Below are positions 4,638-14,000 of a DNA stretch of 24,478 nucleotides, piece after piece. Location of the stretch: the IMG/VR virus record IMGVR_UViG_3300043427_003010, positions 1 to 24,478 of that record. The stretch is one strand, 5' to 3'. A program made the translations under genes and the position numbers. Source of the stretch: a virus. Below the pieces are notes generated by a model. The model was not told where the DNA came from. It did not search any database and was given only the letters and a program-made list of their open reading frames with translations. Positions within the stretch are counted from its first letter, which is position 1; each line of letters starts with the position of its first letter.

Positions 4638-4645
4638 TATTTATT
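4638..4645 (-). promoter_or_regulatory. Candidate late promoter (AATAAATA)
   Basis: The minus strand reads AATAAATA, ending 23 bases before the ATG at 4614 and overlapping the stop codon of the upstream 128-aa gene. It lies in the largest gap of the fibre region (30 bases), where a new transcript for the short-fibre cassette would be expected. Confidence 0.5.
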
Positions 4646-5031
4646 TAATGTAATAAGATATTGTTAGTTATAATCCACTCTAGAGTTTCTTCATTCCACA
4701 AGACAATCTCATCAGAATTAATATCTGGTTTTGGAATTGGTGCTTCCCAATCGCAAGTTTCTGAATTCAATATCCAACTTGGATAAGGTTTTGGTATGAG
4801 AAAGGCATTTGAGATTTCATCATAGGAATCTCCAATAGCAGGATATCTTTTTCTAATGTTTCCATTATAACTTGCTTGAATCCAATTAGTATCTTCTCCA
4901 AATAATTGCTTACAAAAAGAAATACCAAGTTCCTCATTTTCATTTCCATTTTCATCGATGATTACTTCGTTATTGACAACAATAACTTCTATCACTATAT
5001 TATTTTCATCTAGTTTAGCAAAATGTGCCAT
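4645..5031 (-). CDS. Conserved fibre-associated protein of marine phages, 128 aa
   Basis: A 128-aa protein, MAHFAKLDENNIVIEVIVVN, then an acidic stretch, ISFCKQLFG, NWIQASYNGNIRKRYPAIGD, and PYPSWILNSETCDWEAP. I recognise this pattern (AKLDENN.V..VIVV, F....G, QTSYNGNIRK.YAGIG, PYPSW.L....C.WE.P) from many cyanophage and pelagiphage genomes, where it accompanies fibre or adhesin genes. It has never been assigned a function that I know of. Its start overlaps the stop of the glycine-rich protein by one base (TGATG), so the two are probably translated together; a chaperone or capping role for that adhesin is possible. Confidence 0.75.
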   Translation of the reverse strand: MAHFAKLDENNIVIEVIVVNNEVIIDENGNENEELGISFCKQLFGEDTNWIQASYNGNIRKRYPAIGDSYDEISNAFLIPKPYPSWILNSETCDWEAPIPKPDINSDEIVLWNEETLEWIITNNILLH

Positions 5032-5957
5032 CAGAAAGTTATACTACCAGAACCGTTAAATGTATATATTCGGAACCCACCAGTTACCGTTACATTTGGT
5101 GAACCTGTAGTTGATGATGCCGCAGCAAAAGTATCTGCATATCTAAAAATGACAACTCCAGAACCACCAGATCCAGACACAGCAGTTCCTTCCCCAGCCG
5201 TATCCCCACCGCCGCCACCGCCAGTATTTGATGTACCATTTCGTGATGCTCCACCGCCACCACCGCCAGATCCTCCAGTAGCATTGTTCTTAGAAGCACC
5301 ATCACTAGTCATTCCAGAACCACCACCACCACCACCACGAGTTACGGCAGATCCGGTGATACTTGAAGAAGAACCCGCTCCACCAGTTCCTCCAGCCTGT
5401 CCGATAGCATTTGTTCCGACGGCCCCAGCACCGCCACCACCACCGCCACCACCAGCAGACGAAGTTGCAGCACTTCCAGTTCCTCCATTATTTCCTTGCC
5501 CAGATGTTCCAGTGCCTCTGGCACCCGTCGTGATAAGAGCAACCCCAGAATAACCACTACCACCACCACCTGATCCGCCACTATTTGCTGCCGAAGGAGG
5601 ATACTCAAATATAGTATTTCCATCATCAAAATATCCACCAGCACCACCGCCACCACCTCCACCAGTAGAAGTCACAGAAAATGCCGAAGAGTTTACTCCA
5701 TTTCCTCCTGTTTGTCCTCCATTCTCAAATACGGCAGATCTACTTGCTCCTCCGCCACCAACAGTAATTGTATAAGATGTTCCGGCAGTTACAGAAGCAG
5801 TTCCAGTCAAATATCCACCGGCACCGCCTCCACCAGATCCTCCAAGACCACCGGCACCACCACCACCGCCGCCTGCAAGAATAAGATACTCTACAGAAGT
5901 CGGTGCAGTTAGGATACCGGTATCGTATGATAATAATAACGCTTGTGTAATTGCCAT
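5031..5957 (-). CDS. Glycine-rich tail-tip adhesin-like protein
   Basis: A 308-aa protein. The N-terminal 25 residues lead into VEYLILAGGGGGGAGGLGG, followed by about 200 residues of many short polyglycine runs separated by Ser/Thr/Ala/Asn-rich loops. The C-terminal segment GSGGSGVVIFRY...GGFRIYTFNGSGSITF is the hallmark ending of a phage glycine-rich domain family. In the gp38-type adhesin of phage S16, runs of this kind form a bundle of polyglycine-II helices with hypervariable loops at the fibre tip that contact the receptor; a similar architecture is inferred here. It follows the collagen-like fibre with a TAATG overlap, so it may sit at that fibre's tip. Confidence 0.78.
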   Translation of the reverse strand: MAITQALLLSYDTGILTAPTSVEYLILAGGGGGGAGGLGGSGGGGAGGYLTGTASVTAGTSYTITVGGGGASRSAVFENGGQTGGNGVNSSAFSVTSTGGGGGGGAGGYFDDGNTIFEYPPSAANSGGSGGGGSGYSGVALITTGARGTGTSGQGNNGGTGSAATSSAGGGGGGGGAGAVGTNAIGQAGGTGGAGSSSSITGSAVTRGGGGGGSGMTSDGASKNNATGGSGGGGGGASRNGTSNTGGGGGGDTAGEGTAVSGSGGSGVVIFRYADTFAAASSTTGSPNVTVTGGFRIYTFNGSGSITF

Positions 5958-8900
5958 TAACTTAGTCCTGCTCCACTGATTACAAAGGTATTAGACGCAA
6001 CACATAAAATAGTTGCTAGTCCATACTGTGCTAAGGTTCTATTACCGGTGTTTGCAGTTCCAGCCTGCCTTAGGGTGACAGATACTCCTTGTGTGATAGT
6101 CTGACTACTACTGTTATTGTTAAAGATTGTAACTACATCTCCTACACTAAAAATTGATGCTGGAACTGTAACCCCACCACTTGTTATTGATATATGCTTT
6201 CCAATATCAGATAAAGATAATATGTATGCCGATGTTTGTGAGTTTTGTGGAATTACTGGTGGACCAAAAGTACCTTGAGTACCTTGAAGACCTTGAGTAC
6301 CTTGACCAGCATATAACCCATCTAATCCTTGAGTACCCTGTAGTCCTTGAATACCTTGAATACCTTGAGAACCTTGAGAACCTTGAAGTCCCGCAACATA
6401 ATTACCCAAGTCAAAATATACAACCTCAATAATATCTCCAGCAGATGCACCAACGGTAAGAACAACTGTAGAACCATCAGTTGCGGCATAGTCTACAGAT
6501 TCTTGTAAATGAGAACCATTTAGATATACAAGAATATATTGAACACCATATGCTACTGAGAATGTTGTTTGCCCAGCAGTAGCAGTAAATGTTGATTTTG
6601 TAATTGTTGATGGAGTTGAAGCTATTAACCCACCAGGAATTCCTTGAGTACCTTGTAGACCTTGAGTTCCTTGAAGACCCTGAGCACCCTGAAGACCTTG
6701 AGTACCTTGTAATCCTTGAGTACCTTGTAATCCTTGAGCACCCTGAAGACCCTGAATACCTTGCAATCCTTGAGTGCCTTGAGGTCCACGAATCTGTCCA
6801 ACATTATCCCAGTCCGTCCCAGTATAAACCCATAAATCTCCAGTACTTTCTTCAATAACGCCATCACCAGTAGATGGTGGATACCAAGAGAATCCTGTAT
6901 CATCATTAGTTAATGTGGTATGTGGTTCAGAAGTAGTAACTGCAATTACAGTCCCAACAATACTTACAGATGTTCCGTCAGTTCCACGGATTCCTTGAGT
7001 ACCCTGTAATCCTTGAGTACCCTGAAGTCCTTGGGAACCTTGACGACCTTGAGTACCCTGAAGTCCTTGAGAACCTTGAGCAGCAGATTCTCCTTTTAGT
7101 CCTTGAGTACCCTGAAGACCTTGGGAACCCTGAGCAGCAGATTCTCCTTTTAGTCCTTGAGTTCCTTGAGCACCTTGGAGTCCCTGAGTACCCTGAAGAC
7201 CTTGAGAACCTTGAGCAGCAGATTCTCCTTTTAGTCCTTGAGTTCCTTGAGTTCCTTGAAGACCCTGAAGACCTTGAGAACCCTGAGCAGCAGATTCTCC
7301 TTTTAGTCCCTGAGTACCCTGAAGACCTTGAGAACCCTGAAGACCTTGAGAACCCTGAAGACCCTGAGTGCCTTGACGACCTTGAGTACCTTGAAGTCCC
7401 TGAGCACCCTGAAGTCCCTGAGTACCCTGAAGACCTTGAGAACCCTGAGCAGCAGATTCTCCTTTTAGTCCCTGAGTACCCTGAAGACCTTGAGAACCCT
7501 GAAGACCTTGAGTTCCTTGTAATCCTTGTCTACCTTGTAATCCTTGAGTGCCCTGAAGACCTTGAGAACCTTGAGTACCCTGAAGACCTTGAGAACCTTG
7601 AGCAGCAGATTCTCCTTTTAATCCTTGAGTGCCCTGAAGACCTTGAGTTCCTTGAGTACCCTGAAGACCTTGGGAACCCTGAGCAGCAGATTCTCCTTTT
7701 AGTCCTTGAGTTCCTTGAGCACCCTGAAGACCCTGAAGTCCTTGAAGACCCTGAGTGCCTTGAAGACCCTGAGTGCCTTGACGACCTTGAGCACCCTGGA
7801 GTCCTTGAGTACCTTGAAGACCTTGGGAACCCTGAGCAGCAGATTCTCCTTTTAGTCCTTGAGTTCCTTGAGTACCCTGTAGTCCTTGAGCACCTTGCAA
7901 TCCTTGAGTGCCTTGAGTTGTTCCTGCAAGACCCTGAAGTCCCTGAAGTCCTTGAGTACCCTGAAGTCCTTGAGTACCTTGCAATCCTTGAGTGCCTTGG
8001 CGACCTTGAGTACCTTGCAATCCTTGAGCACCCTGAAGACCTTGAGCACCCTGAAGACCTTGAGCACCCTGAAGACCTTGAGTTCCTTGAAGACCCTGAG
8101 CACCCTGAAGACCTTGAGTTCCTTGAAGACCCTGAACACCCTGAAGACCTTGAGTACCTTGCAATCCTTGAGCACCCTGAAGACCCTGAGTGCCTTGACG
8201 ACCCTGAAGTCCTTGAAGTCCTTGAGTACCCTGTAGTCCTTGAGCACCTTGCAATCCTTGAGTGCCTTGAGTTGTTCCTGCAAGACCCTGAAGTCCCTGA
8301 AGCCCTTGAGTACCCTGAAGCCCTTGAGTACCCTGGAGTCCTTGAGTACCCTGAAGACCTTGAGTTCCTTGACGACCCTGAGTACCCTGGAGTCCTTGAG
8401 TACCCTGCAATCCTTGAGTACCCTGGAATCCTTGAGAACCTTGAGTACCCTGCAATCCTTGAGAACCTTGAGTACCCTGAAGACCTTGAGTACCCTGAAG
8501 ACCTTGAGTACCCTGTAATCCTTGAGTACCCTGAAGACCTTGAGTGCCCTGAAGACCTTGAGTACCTTGAGTACCTTGAGTACCTTGAGAACTTTGTATT
8601 CCTTGAGTTCCTTGAGCACCCTGAAGACCTTGAGCACCCTGAAGACCTTGAGCACCCTGAAGACCTTGAGTACCCTGTAGTCCTTGAGTACCCTGTAGTC
8701 CTTGAGTACCCTGAAGTCCTTGAGTACCTTGACGACCCTGAAGTCCCTGAAGTCCTTGAGTACCTTGCAATCCTTGAGTTCCTTGACGACCCTGAAGCCC
8801 TTGAAGTCCTTGAAGTCCTTGAGTACCCTGTAGTCCTTGAATACCAGCAGCAAATGGAGTAACCCAACTAACTCCAATACCAGTAGAAATTAAAACACTA

Positions 8901-10369
8901 CCAGCAACACCTACATTTCCATAATAATCTTCTACAGTTGAAGTAATACCAATTTTACCGCCAACATAAAGATTTTTTTCAATTCCAACACCACCTTCAG
9001 TAACGATTGAACCAGTATTTTTATTGTTGGATTCTGTGGTGCTATTTACATAAACAGAATCATTAATTTGGGTAGTTCCTCCACTTGAATCTAGAATAAG
9101 ATTTCCACCATCAATTGTACTGATAGTATTAGTATCAAGTTTAATATTGTCAAATGTTCCTACACCGGTAACATTTAAATTATTAATATTAACCTGAGAA
9201 TCAAAGGTTGAAATTCCACTTACTTTTAAGCGATTAAGTGTTGTGAGACCAGTAACACCTAAATCACTATCAATATATACTAATTTTTTGAATGTAGAGA
9301 ATCCAGTTACATATAAATCAGTTACATCAAGTGCTCCAACAAACTTTGATGCTGTTACAATACCCGTAAAATAAGCACTTGTTCCTGTAACAAATCCAAC
9401 TGTTGTAACTCCAGTAACTTGAAGATTTCTAGTTGTTGTGGTTCCTGTTACTCCAAGAGTTCCAATTGTCGATATTCCGGTTACTGTAAGATTATCAATA
9501 GAGGTTCCGCCTTTAAAACTAGATATTCCCAGAACATCTAGTAAAACTTTTGGTCGAGTACTACCAATACCAACACGACTATTAACTTCATCAAATACAA
9601 AGTTTGAAGCTCCATCAACTAGTCCAACAGAATTATGAAATTGAACTTGCTGATATGTTCCTCCTGCTCCTGCTCTAATTGTATCTTGATTTGCCCAAAT
9701 TAACCCACCAAGATTATTTTTAATTAAAATTTGAGTATCATTTCCCGGTTGATTCAGATAGTCATAAATTGTTCCGGTAAGTCTAATATCTCCTCGAACG
9801 TGCAATTCTTGTGTCGGATTTGTGGTCCCTATACCAACCAGTCCAGTTGGTTGTACATTAAAAAATGTTGTTCCGCTTCCAACATTCAACCCATTTCCAA
9901 TTGTTAAAATACCAACAGAACTATTAAAGACTAAATTAGAAGATGTTGCAAAGTCATTATTTTCTTTAAATAAAACTCCACCATTATTTCCCGGAGGAGA
10001 TACTGTTATTGTGGCAGCAATTCCAGGAGACCCATCAGGATTTAAATAACCCTGTACCGTAATAGCACTTCCCTTAAAATTAAGTTGACTAATACTACTA
10101 ACTCCTCCAGGCGGAGTTATAACACCTTCCTCATAAACACTAATTGCTCCGGGAATTAATCCTCCACCAACAGGAATCCAATATCTTTCTCCCGGTCTTT
10201 CAAGAAGAGATATGACTTGATATTGAGTTCCTACTGGTATTGTTGGTCCCGGTACAGCAGGATCTCCAAGATTTGGTTCTGCCTGGTCAAGATCCAAATA
10301 CCTATATCTATCAGTAGATAGTGAACCCTGCGGAGTTCTTTTGACTCTATTACTAAGGTATCTTGGCAT
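5957..10369 (-). CDS. Long tail fibre with collagen-like stalk
   Basis: A 1470-aa fibre protein. Residues 1-505 are a virion-proximal region with VGIGTTNPTQELHVRGDIRL and VGIGSTRP-type repeats and a series of LTVTG(I/V)STIG-type beta repeats. Residues 509-1134 form a collagen-like stalk of 208 Gly-X-Y triplets, mostly GLQ, GTQ, GAQ, GRQ and GSQ. A globular insert follows (about 1135-1194, with DGVIEESTGDLWVYTGTDW), then a second 51-residue collagen block, then a domain at about 1250-1320 (FTATAGQTTFSVAYGVQYIL...VYFD) known from marine phage fibres, a third short collagen block and a beta-rich C-terminus. Phage collagen-like segments form triple helices in fibres. The Gly-rich adhesin and 128-aa protein follow in overlap. 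Confidence 0.85.
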   Translation of the reverse strand: MPRYLSNRVKRTPQGSLSTDRYRYLDLDQAEPNLGDPAVPGPTIPVGTQYQVISLLERPGERYWIPVGGGLIPGAISVYEEGVITPPGGVSSISQLNFKGSAITVQGYLNPDGSPGIAATITVSPPGNNGGVLFKENNDFATSSNLVFNSSVGILTIGNGLNVGSGTTFFNVQPTGLVGIGTTNPTQELHVRGDIRLTGTIYDYLNQPGNDTQILIKNNLGGLIWANQDTIRAGAGGTYQQVQFHNSVGLVDGASNFVFDEVNSRVGIGSTRPKVLLDVLGISSFKGGTSIDNLTVTGISTIGTLGVTGTTTTRNLQVTGVTTVGFVTGTSAYFTGIVTASKFVGALDVTDLYVTGFSTFKKLVYIDSDLGVTGLTTLNRLKVSGISTFDSQVNINNLNVTGVGTFDNIKLDTNTISTIDGGNLILDSSGGTTQINDSVYVNSTTESNNKNTGSIVTEGGVGIEKNLYVGGKIGITSTVEDYYGNVGVAGSVLISTGIGVSWVTPFAAGIQGLQGTQGLQGLQGLQGRQGTQGLQGTQGLQGLQGRQGTQGLQGTQGLQGTQGLQGTQGLQGAQGLQGAQGLQGAQGTQGIQSSQGTQGTQGTQGLQGTQGLQGTQGLQGTQGLQGTQGLQGTQGSQGLQGTQGSQGFQGTQGLQGTQGLQGTQGRQGTQGLQGTQGLQGTQGLQGTQGLQGLQGLAGTTQGTQGLQGAQGLQGTQGLQGLQGRQGTQGLQGAQGLQGTQGLQGVQGLQGTQGLQGAQGLQGTQGLQGAQGLQGAQGLQGAQGLQGTQGRQGTQGLQGTQGLQGTQGLQGLQGLAGTTQGTQGLQGAQGLQGTQGTQGLKGESAAQGSQGLQGTQGLQGAQGRQGTQGLQGTQGLQGLQGLQGAQGTQGLKGESAAQGSQGLQGTQGTQGLQGTQGLKGESAAQGSQGLQGTQGSQGLQGTQGLQGRQGLQGTQGLQGSQGLQGTQGLKGESAAQGSQGLQGTQGLQGAQGLQGTQGRQGTQGLQGSQGLQGSQGLQGTQGLKGESAAQGSQGLQGLQGTQGTQGLKGESAAQGSQGLQGTQGLQGAQGTQGLKGESAAQGSQGLQGTQGLKGESAAQGSQGLQGTQGRQGSQGLQGTQGLQGTQGIRGTDGTSVSIVGTVIAVTTSEPHTTLTNDDTGFSWYPPSTGDGVIEESTGDLWVYTGTDWDNVGQIRGPQGTQGLQGIQGLQGAQGLQGTQGLQGTQGLQGAQGLQGTQGLQGTQGIPGGLIASTPSTITKSTFTATAGQTTFSVAYGVQYILVYLNGSHLQESVDYAATDGSTVVLTVGASAGDIIEVVYFDLGNYVAGLQGSQGSQGIQGIQGLQGTQGLDGLYAGQGTQGLQGTQGTFGPPVIPQNSQTSAYILSLSDIGKHISITSGGVTVPASIFSVGDVVTIFNNNSSSQTITQGVSVTLRQAGTANTGNRTLAQYGLATILCVASNTFVISGAGLS
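6635..6787 (-). repeat. Second collagen-like block (17 triplets)
   Basis: Fifty-one residues from GPQ to GIP in perfect Gly-X-Y register, separated from the main block by a 60-residue globular insert. Unlike the main block it has proline at both ends. Confidence 0.8.
6968..8845 (-). repeat. Main collagen-like repeat tract (208 triplets)
   Basis: A 1878-base tract encoding residues 509-1134. The basic unit is 18 bases, two triplets such as GLQ-GTQ. The Y position is almost always Gln and no proline is visible. Eight GLK-GES-AAQ modules replace one Gly by Ala, one SSQ replaces Gly by Ser, and two GLA-GTT-Q elements each add one residue (626 = 3 x 208 + 2). Third codon positions vary freely between units, so this is an old protein-level repeat with some recent DNA-level duplication. 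Confidence 0.9.
7865..8302. repeat. Exact 84-base in-frame duplication in collagen tract
   Basis: Bases 7865-7948 are identical to 8219-8302, an offset of 354 bases (118 codons). Similarity continues beyond the first mismatch. Each copy contains one register-breaking GLA-GTT-Q element, so the second kink arose by duplication of the first. Confidence 0.75.
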
Positions 10370-10371
10370 AA

Positions 10372-11040
10372 TTATGTCGTACTATTTTCTAGAATGCTAC
10401 AAATAAATTCCATATGTAGTGGTCCAACTTGTCCACCACTTACATAAGTATGAGCAATACCAACAACCACACCAGAATTAGTTACAAAAGTTTTGGAAAT
10501 ACCGACATCGCCAATTATAGAATCAATAACAAAAGATTGTTGAGGTGAAGGAAAAATTGATGTGGTTAGTCCAAATGACCCACTACAAGTAAATGCCAAT
10601 CCACTCATCGTAACTTCATCATTTACATTAAAATTATGTGGCGTAAGTGTTGTTATTGTAGTAATTCCTGTTGAATTATCATACAGACAATTACTAACCG
10701 TAACAATACCTGATTGAGTTCCTTGAATTACAATAGAATCATTAATTACGGCATTTCTTTCTAGGACTAATCTTCCGTCAACGATTACTACTGCATCATT
10801 TGGTGGTACTTCTACGTCTTTAATGATTCTAATATCTCTAGTATTTCCAGAAGTTCTTGCTGATGTACTCTTTCTTCTATGAGTAAGAGATACCGTTGGA
10901 TAAGTATTGACGCCCACATTTGCAACCTGTGCATAAAGAAGAATTGCAGAAACTCCAACAGGAGTTGTATATACTGTCTGTTCTCCTGGAGCAACTGGAA
11001 CTGCTATAGTTAAAAATTTATTAAGTGGTGCGACTGCCAT
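10372..11040 (-). CDS. Virion structural protein, 222 aa
   Basis: A 222-aa beta-rich protein. The first ~100 residues (FLTIAVPVAPGEQTVYTTPV, SAILLYAQVANVG, TVSLTHRRKS, DIRIIKDVEVPPNDA, VVIVDGRLVLERND-like) read as a beta-sandwich. The second half has an ITTLTPHNFNVNDEVTMSGL motif followed by TCSGS and IGISKTFV. The PHNF..ND.V...GL element recurs in cyanophage structural proteins. Its spacing of 2 and 3 bases from two large fibre genes suggests that it joins the fibre to the baseplate or forms a fibre hinge. Exact role unknown. Confidence 0.72.
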   Translation of the reverse strand: MAVAPLNKFLTIAVPVAPGEQTVYTTPVGVSAILLYAQVANVGVNTYPTVSLTHRRKSTSARTSGNTRDIRIIKDVEVPPNDAVVIVDGRLVLERNAVINDSIVIQGTQSGIVTVSNCLYDNSTGITTITTLTPHNFNVNDEVTMSGLAFTCSGSFGLTTSIFPSPQQSFVIDSIIGDVGISKTFVTNSGVVVGIAHTYVSGGQVGPLHMEFICSILENSTT

Positions 11041-11043
11041 ATC

Positions 11044-14000
11044 TTATCTCAATGCAAGTATGAGTGGTGTAACTTCTGCCTGTATTGCTTTACTGAAATC
11101 TCTTCCTCTAATTACTGCGGATGGTTGATTAATTTGAAATCCTTCACCGATGTCAAAATTACCTTTTTGGTCTGTGCTTGTAAATGGAATTTGTGCTCCG
11201 TCTAAAGCAACAATCTCATTTTCTTTAATAGAAACTCCACCTTTAAACGGTGTTGATGTATTTATGTCCGTGCCAGTACCGATATATTCAAAAGAATGAG
11301 AGCTTGTAAGTATGCGACTGATTCTCTTTAATGAAACTTCTTCTCCACCAAATAGTTCATATGGGATAAATTCGGTAAATGTAACTGTGGTAATTCCAGT
11401 GACAGATGCTGTCTCTGTTGCAGAATCAATTGCATAATAAATTGGTTGAGTAACAACATCTGCACTAGCGGTTCCTCCATCAATAAAAACTTTAAGATCT
11501 TGCGTTGGTAAATAATTTCTTCCACTATTTACAATATCTATTGCCGTAATTGCACCTGATACTTCATCAATTGTTGGACTTAATTCGGCAATAATTCCTT
11601 GAGGTCCTTTTGGTTGTTGAGATTGATCAACATTATCATAAACAAATATTGTTGGAGGTGTTGCAGGACTATATCCAGACCCACCATTTGTAACTTTAAT
11701 TGATTGAATTTGAACCATTGGTTCTTGAAGTATTCCGGTTCCTTGAGCATCTGGATAATTATCTAAATTAATCTTAAAGAAAAGTGCCTGACCATCATAA
11801 GGTCTTCTTTCAAGTCCACCACCATCTTTCATATCAGCAAATGTAACTTTATCACTTCCGGCATCAACTCCGGGTTGAGTTCTAGTTGGGGGATAGGTGC
11901 TTACAATTCCAGTAAATTCGGTAGAACCTAATCCAACGGCAACTAATCCAAAATTACCAAATGATGAGTTAGAGTTTGTTAAATCACAAGAACCACCTGT
12001 ATCAGCATAAATCGCAATATCGCAGTTGATTGTGAAAATAGAAACTAACTGAGCATATCCATTATTGGTAATTGATACTCCAATTCCTGCCTCATTATAT
12101 TGGGTAAAGGAGTCACAAACCATACACTTTAAATCATTACCAATTGTTGAGGCAGTTGCGTGGTCTCCATTAATTTTCATACCAATACTGCCACTCATAA
12201 AGTTAGTACAGTTACGAATGTATGGAGACCTCCATCTTCCAGTAGGTCCTTCCGTAGCAGGACCCGGATCTAAATATCCAGTTCTAGCTCTTGAAATTCC
12301 TGCTGGTGGTGGAAATGCCACTGCCGCACCTTTAATAGAAATTGGTGCTGCAGCATCAAATGGATTTTTACTGTAAGCAAAACTTAAGTTCTCAATTAAA
12401 CATCCTCTTCTCACATAGAATACGTCATCATCATTTTGTGGGCATATTGTTACAAGTCTTAAATCTTGACCGCTAACAGTAACATCAGTTCTCAGTCCAA
12501 TTGGATTATTTTCAAAATAAACACCAGAACGAACCATAATAGTATCGCCTGGTTGTGCAACATCTGCTGCTGCACCAATTGTAAGTTTTGCTGCACCTTC
12601 TGTTCTTCCGTTGTTATCATCATTTCCATACTTAGAAACATAAATGATATTCTTAGAGTCTGCACCGGGAGGAGACCATACTATCTTTCCGTCTGGATAT
12701 GTAGTTCTGGGAGAAGCAGAAGGTCCATTTCCAATAATTGTGGTTACAATTCCTGCACAAACAGTAATTGCAGAGACAACATTTGAACAACCATTAATAT
12801 TTGTATTAGACCCAACAACAGGATCATCTGCTAAAGTTAAATCTTTAATTTGAGGAAAACTAGATCCTACACTTTGATATGATTTTGGAAGAGGTGCATT
12901 ATTAATTACATATCTTGCAATTTGTGCTGCAGTTGTAATGGCGACAATTGTGGCATCTTTTACCGAATATCCATTTATATCATTTCCTGTAATATGAATT
13001 AGTGAAGGTCCATTATAATAAGATAGACCGGCACCAACAGACCTAGAGTTTCCACCTCTTGTAATATCATAGGTAATCGCTTTAAGAATACTCTTAATAT
13101 CATCTTTACAATTTACGGGATCGGTTGCAATTCCCGAAGAATTGACAATAGTAAATGCAGGACTCTTATAATCGGTACTTGTTAAGAATCCAATTGTTTC
13201 ATTTGCAATAAAATCTAGATTAAGTCTTATAAGATTTGCGGCATCAAAAAATCTACCGGGTATAATACTTCCGGATGTGTCAACTCCAACAGTAGTTAAG
13301 ACATTTCTTGGAACTTGATACTGTTCAGATCTGAAACCAACATTTTCATTTGTATCGTATATTGCTCCACCATCAAAGAAAACATCTTTTTCTTTGAATT
13401 GAATGTCTCTTCTTGGATTATTTGTGCCAAATCCAACAGATCCTATTCCAGTCGTTGTGATTACGGTTCCTGCCGTACCAACTTGAAGTGTTGTTTGAAG
13501 AGTCGTGGCACTATCAACATTTAAAGTTCCGTCAACATCTAAGTTTGCCTGAACATTTACTAAATTAGTTGCAGAATCAAGAATTAAGTTTCCAGTTCTA
13601 GTATTAATATCTGCTACTCCTGCAGATCCAATTGTTAGCTCACTAATATAGGCATTCGTAAATGCTGTTGAATTATTACCCAAATAAGCACTTTTATCAG
13701 AATCAGGAATTATTCCAGTATTTACCTGAACTTGACCAACTAAAGTTGATGTTGAATCAACATTTAGAGTTCCGTCAACATCTAAGTTTGCCTGAACATT
13801 TACTAAATCAGTTGCGGCATCAAGAATCAAGTTTCCGGTTGCAGTATCAATAGTATTATCATTAGCACCATCGGCAATTCTAATTTCTCCGATATGTGCA
13901 TCAGAAAATGGTAATGCCGCAGTTCCCAGATATGCACCTTCATCAGAGTCTGGTACAATACCAGTATCAACGGTTACTAGTCCTCCCAATCTTGAAGTTA

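Noticed and set aside
5023-5553. A Pro-rich 176-codon plus-strand frame opposite the glycine-rich gene
   Set aside because: It is the complement of GGN runs, with proline (CCN) as the shadow of glycine. It has no ribosome-binding site and no domain.
2091-6000. Diversity-generating retroelement acting on the fibre or adhesin genes
   Set aside because: No reverse transcriptase and no template/variable repeat pair with adenine-specific differences was seen in the window.
6968-8845. CRISPR-like array
   Set aside because: Units are contiguous, codon-phased and encode collagen triplets; there are no unique spacers and no cas genes.
6970-8862. A 630-codon open frame on the plus strand (PEDLEYPEDLEY-type) and further long frames on the minus strand through the collagen tract
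   Set aside because: They are by-products of the 18-base repeat, which has no stops in several frames. The Gly-X-Y frame joins with fibre domains on both sides, while the others have no start signals or domains.
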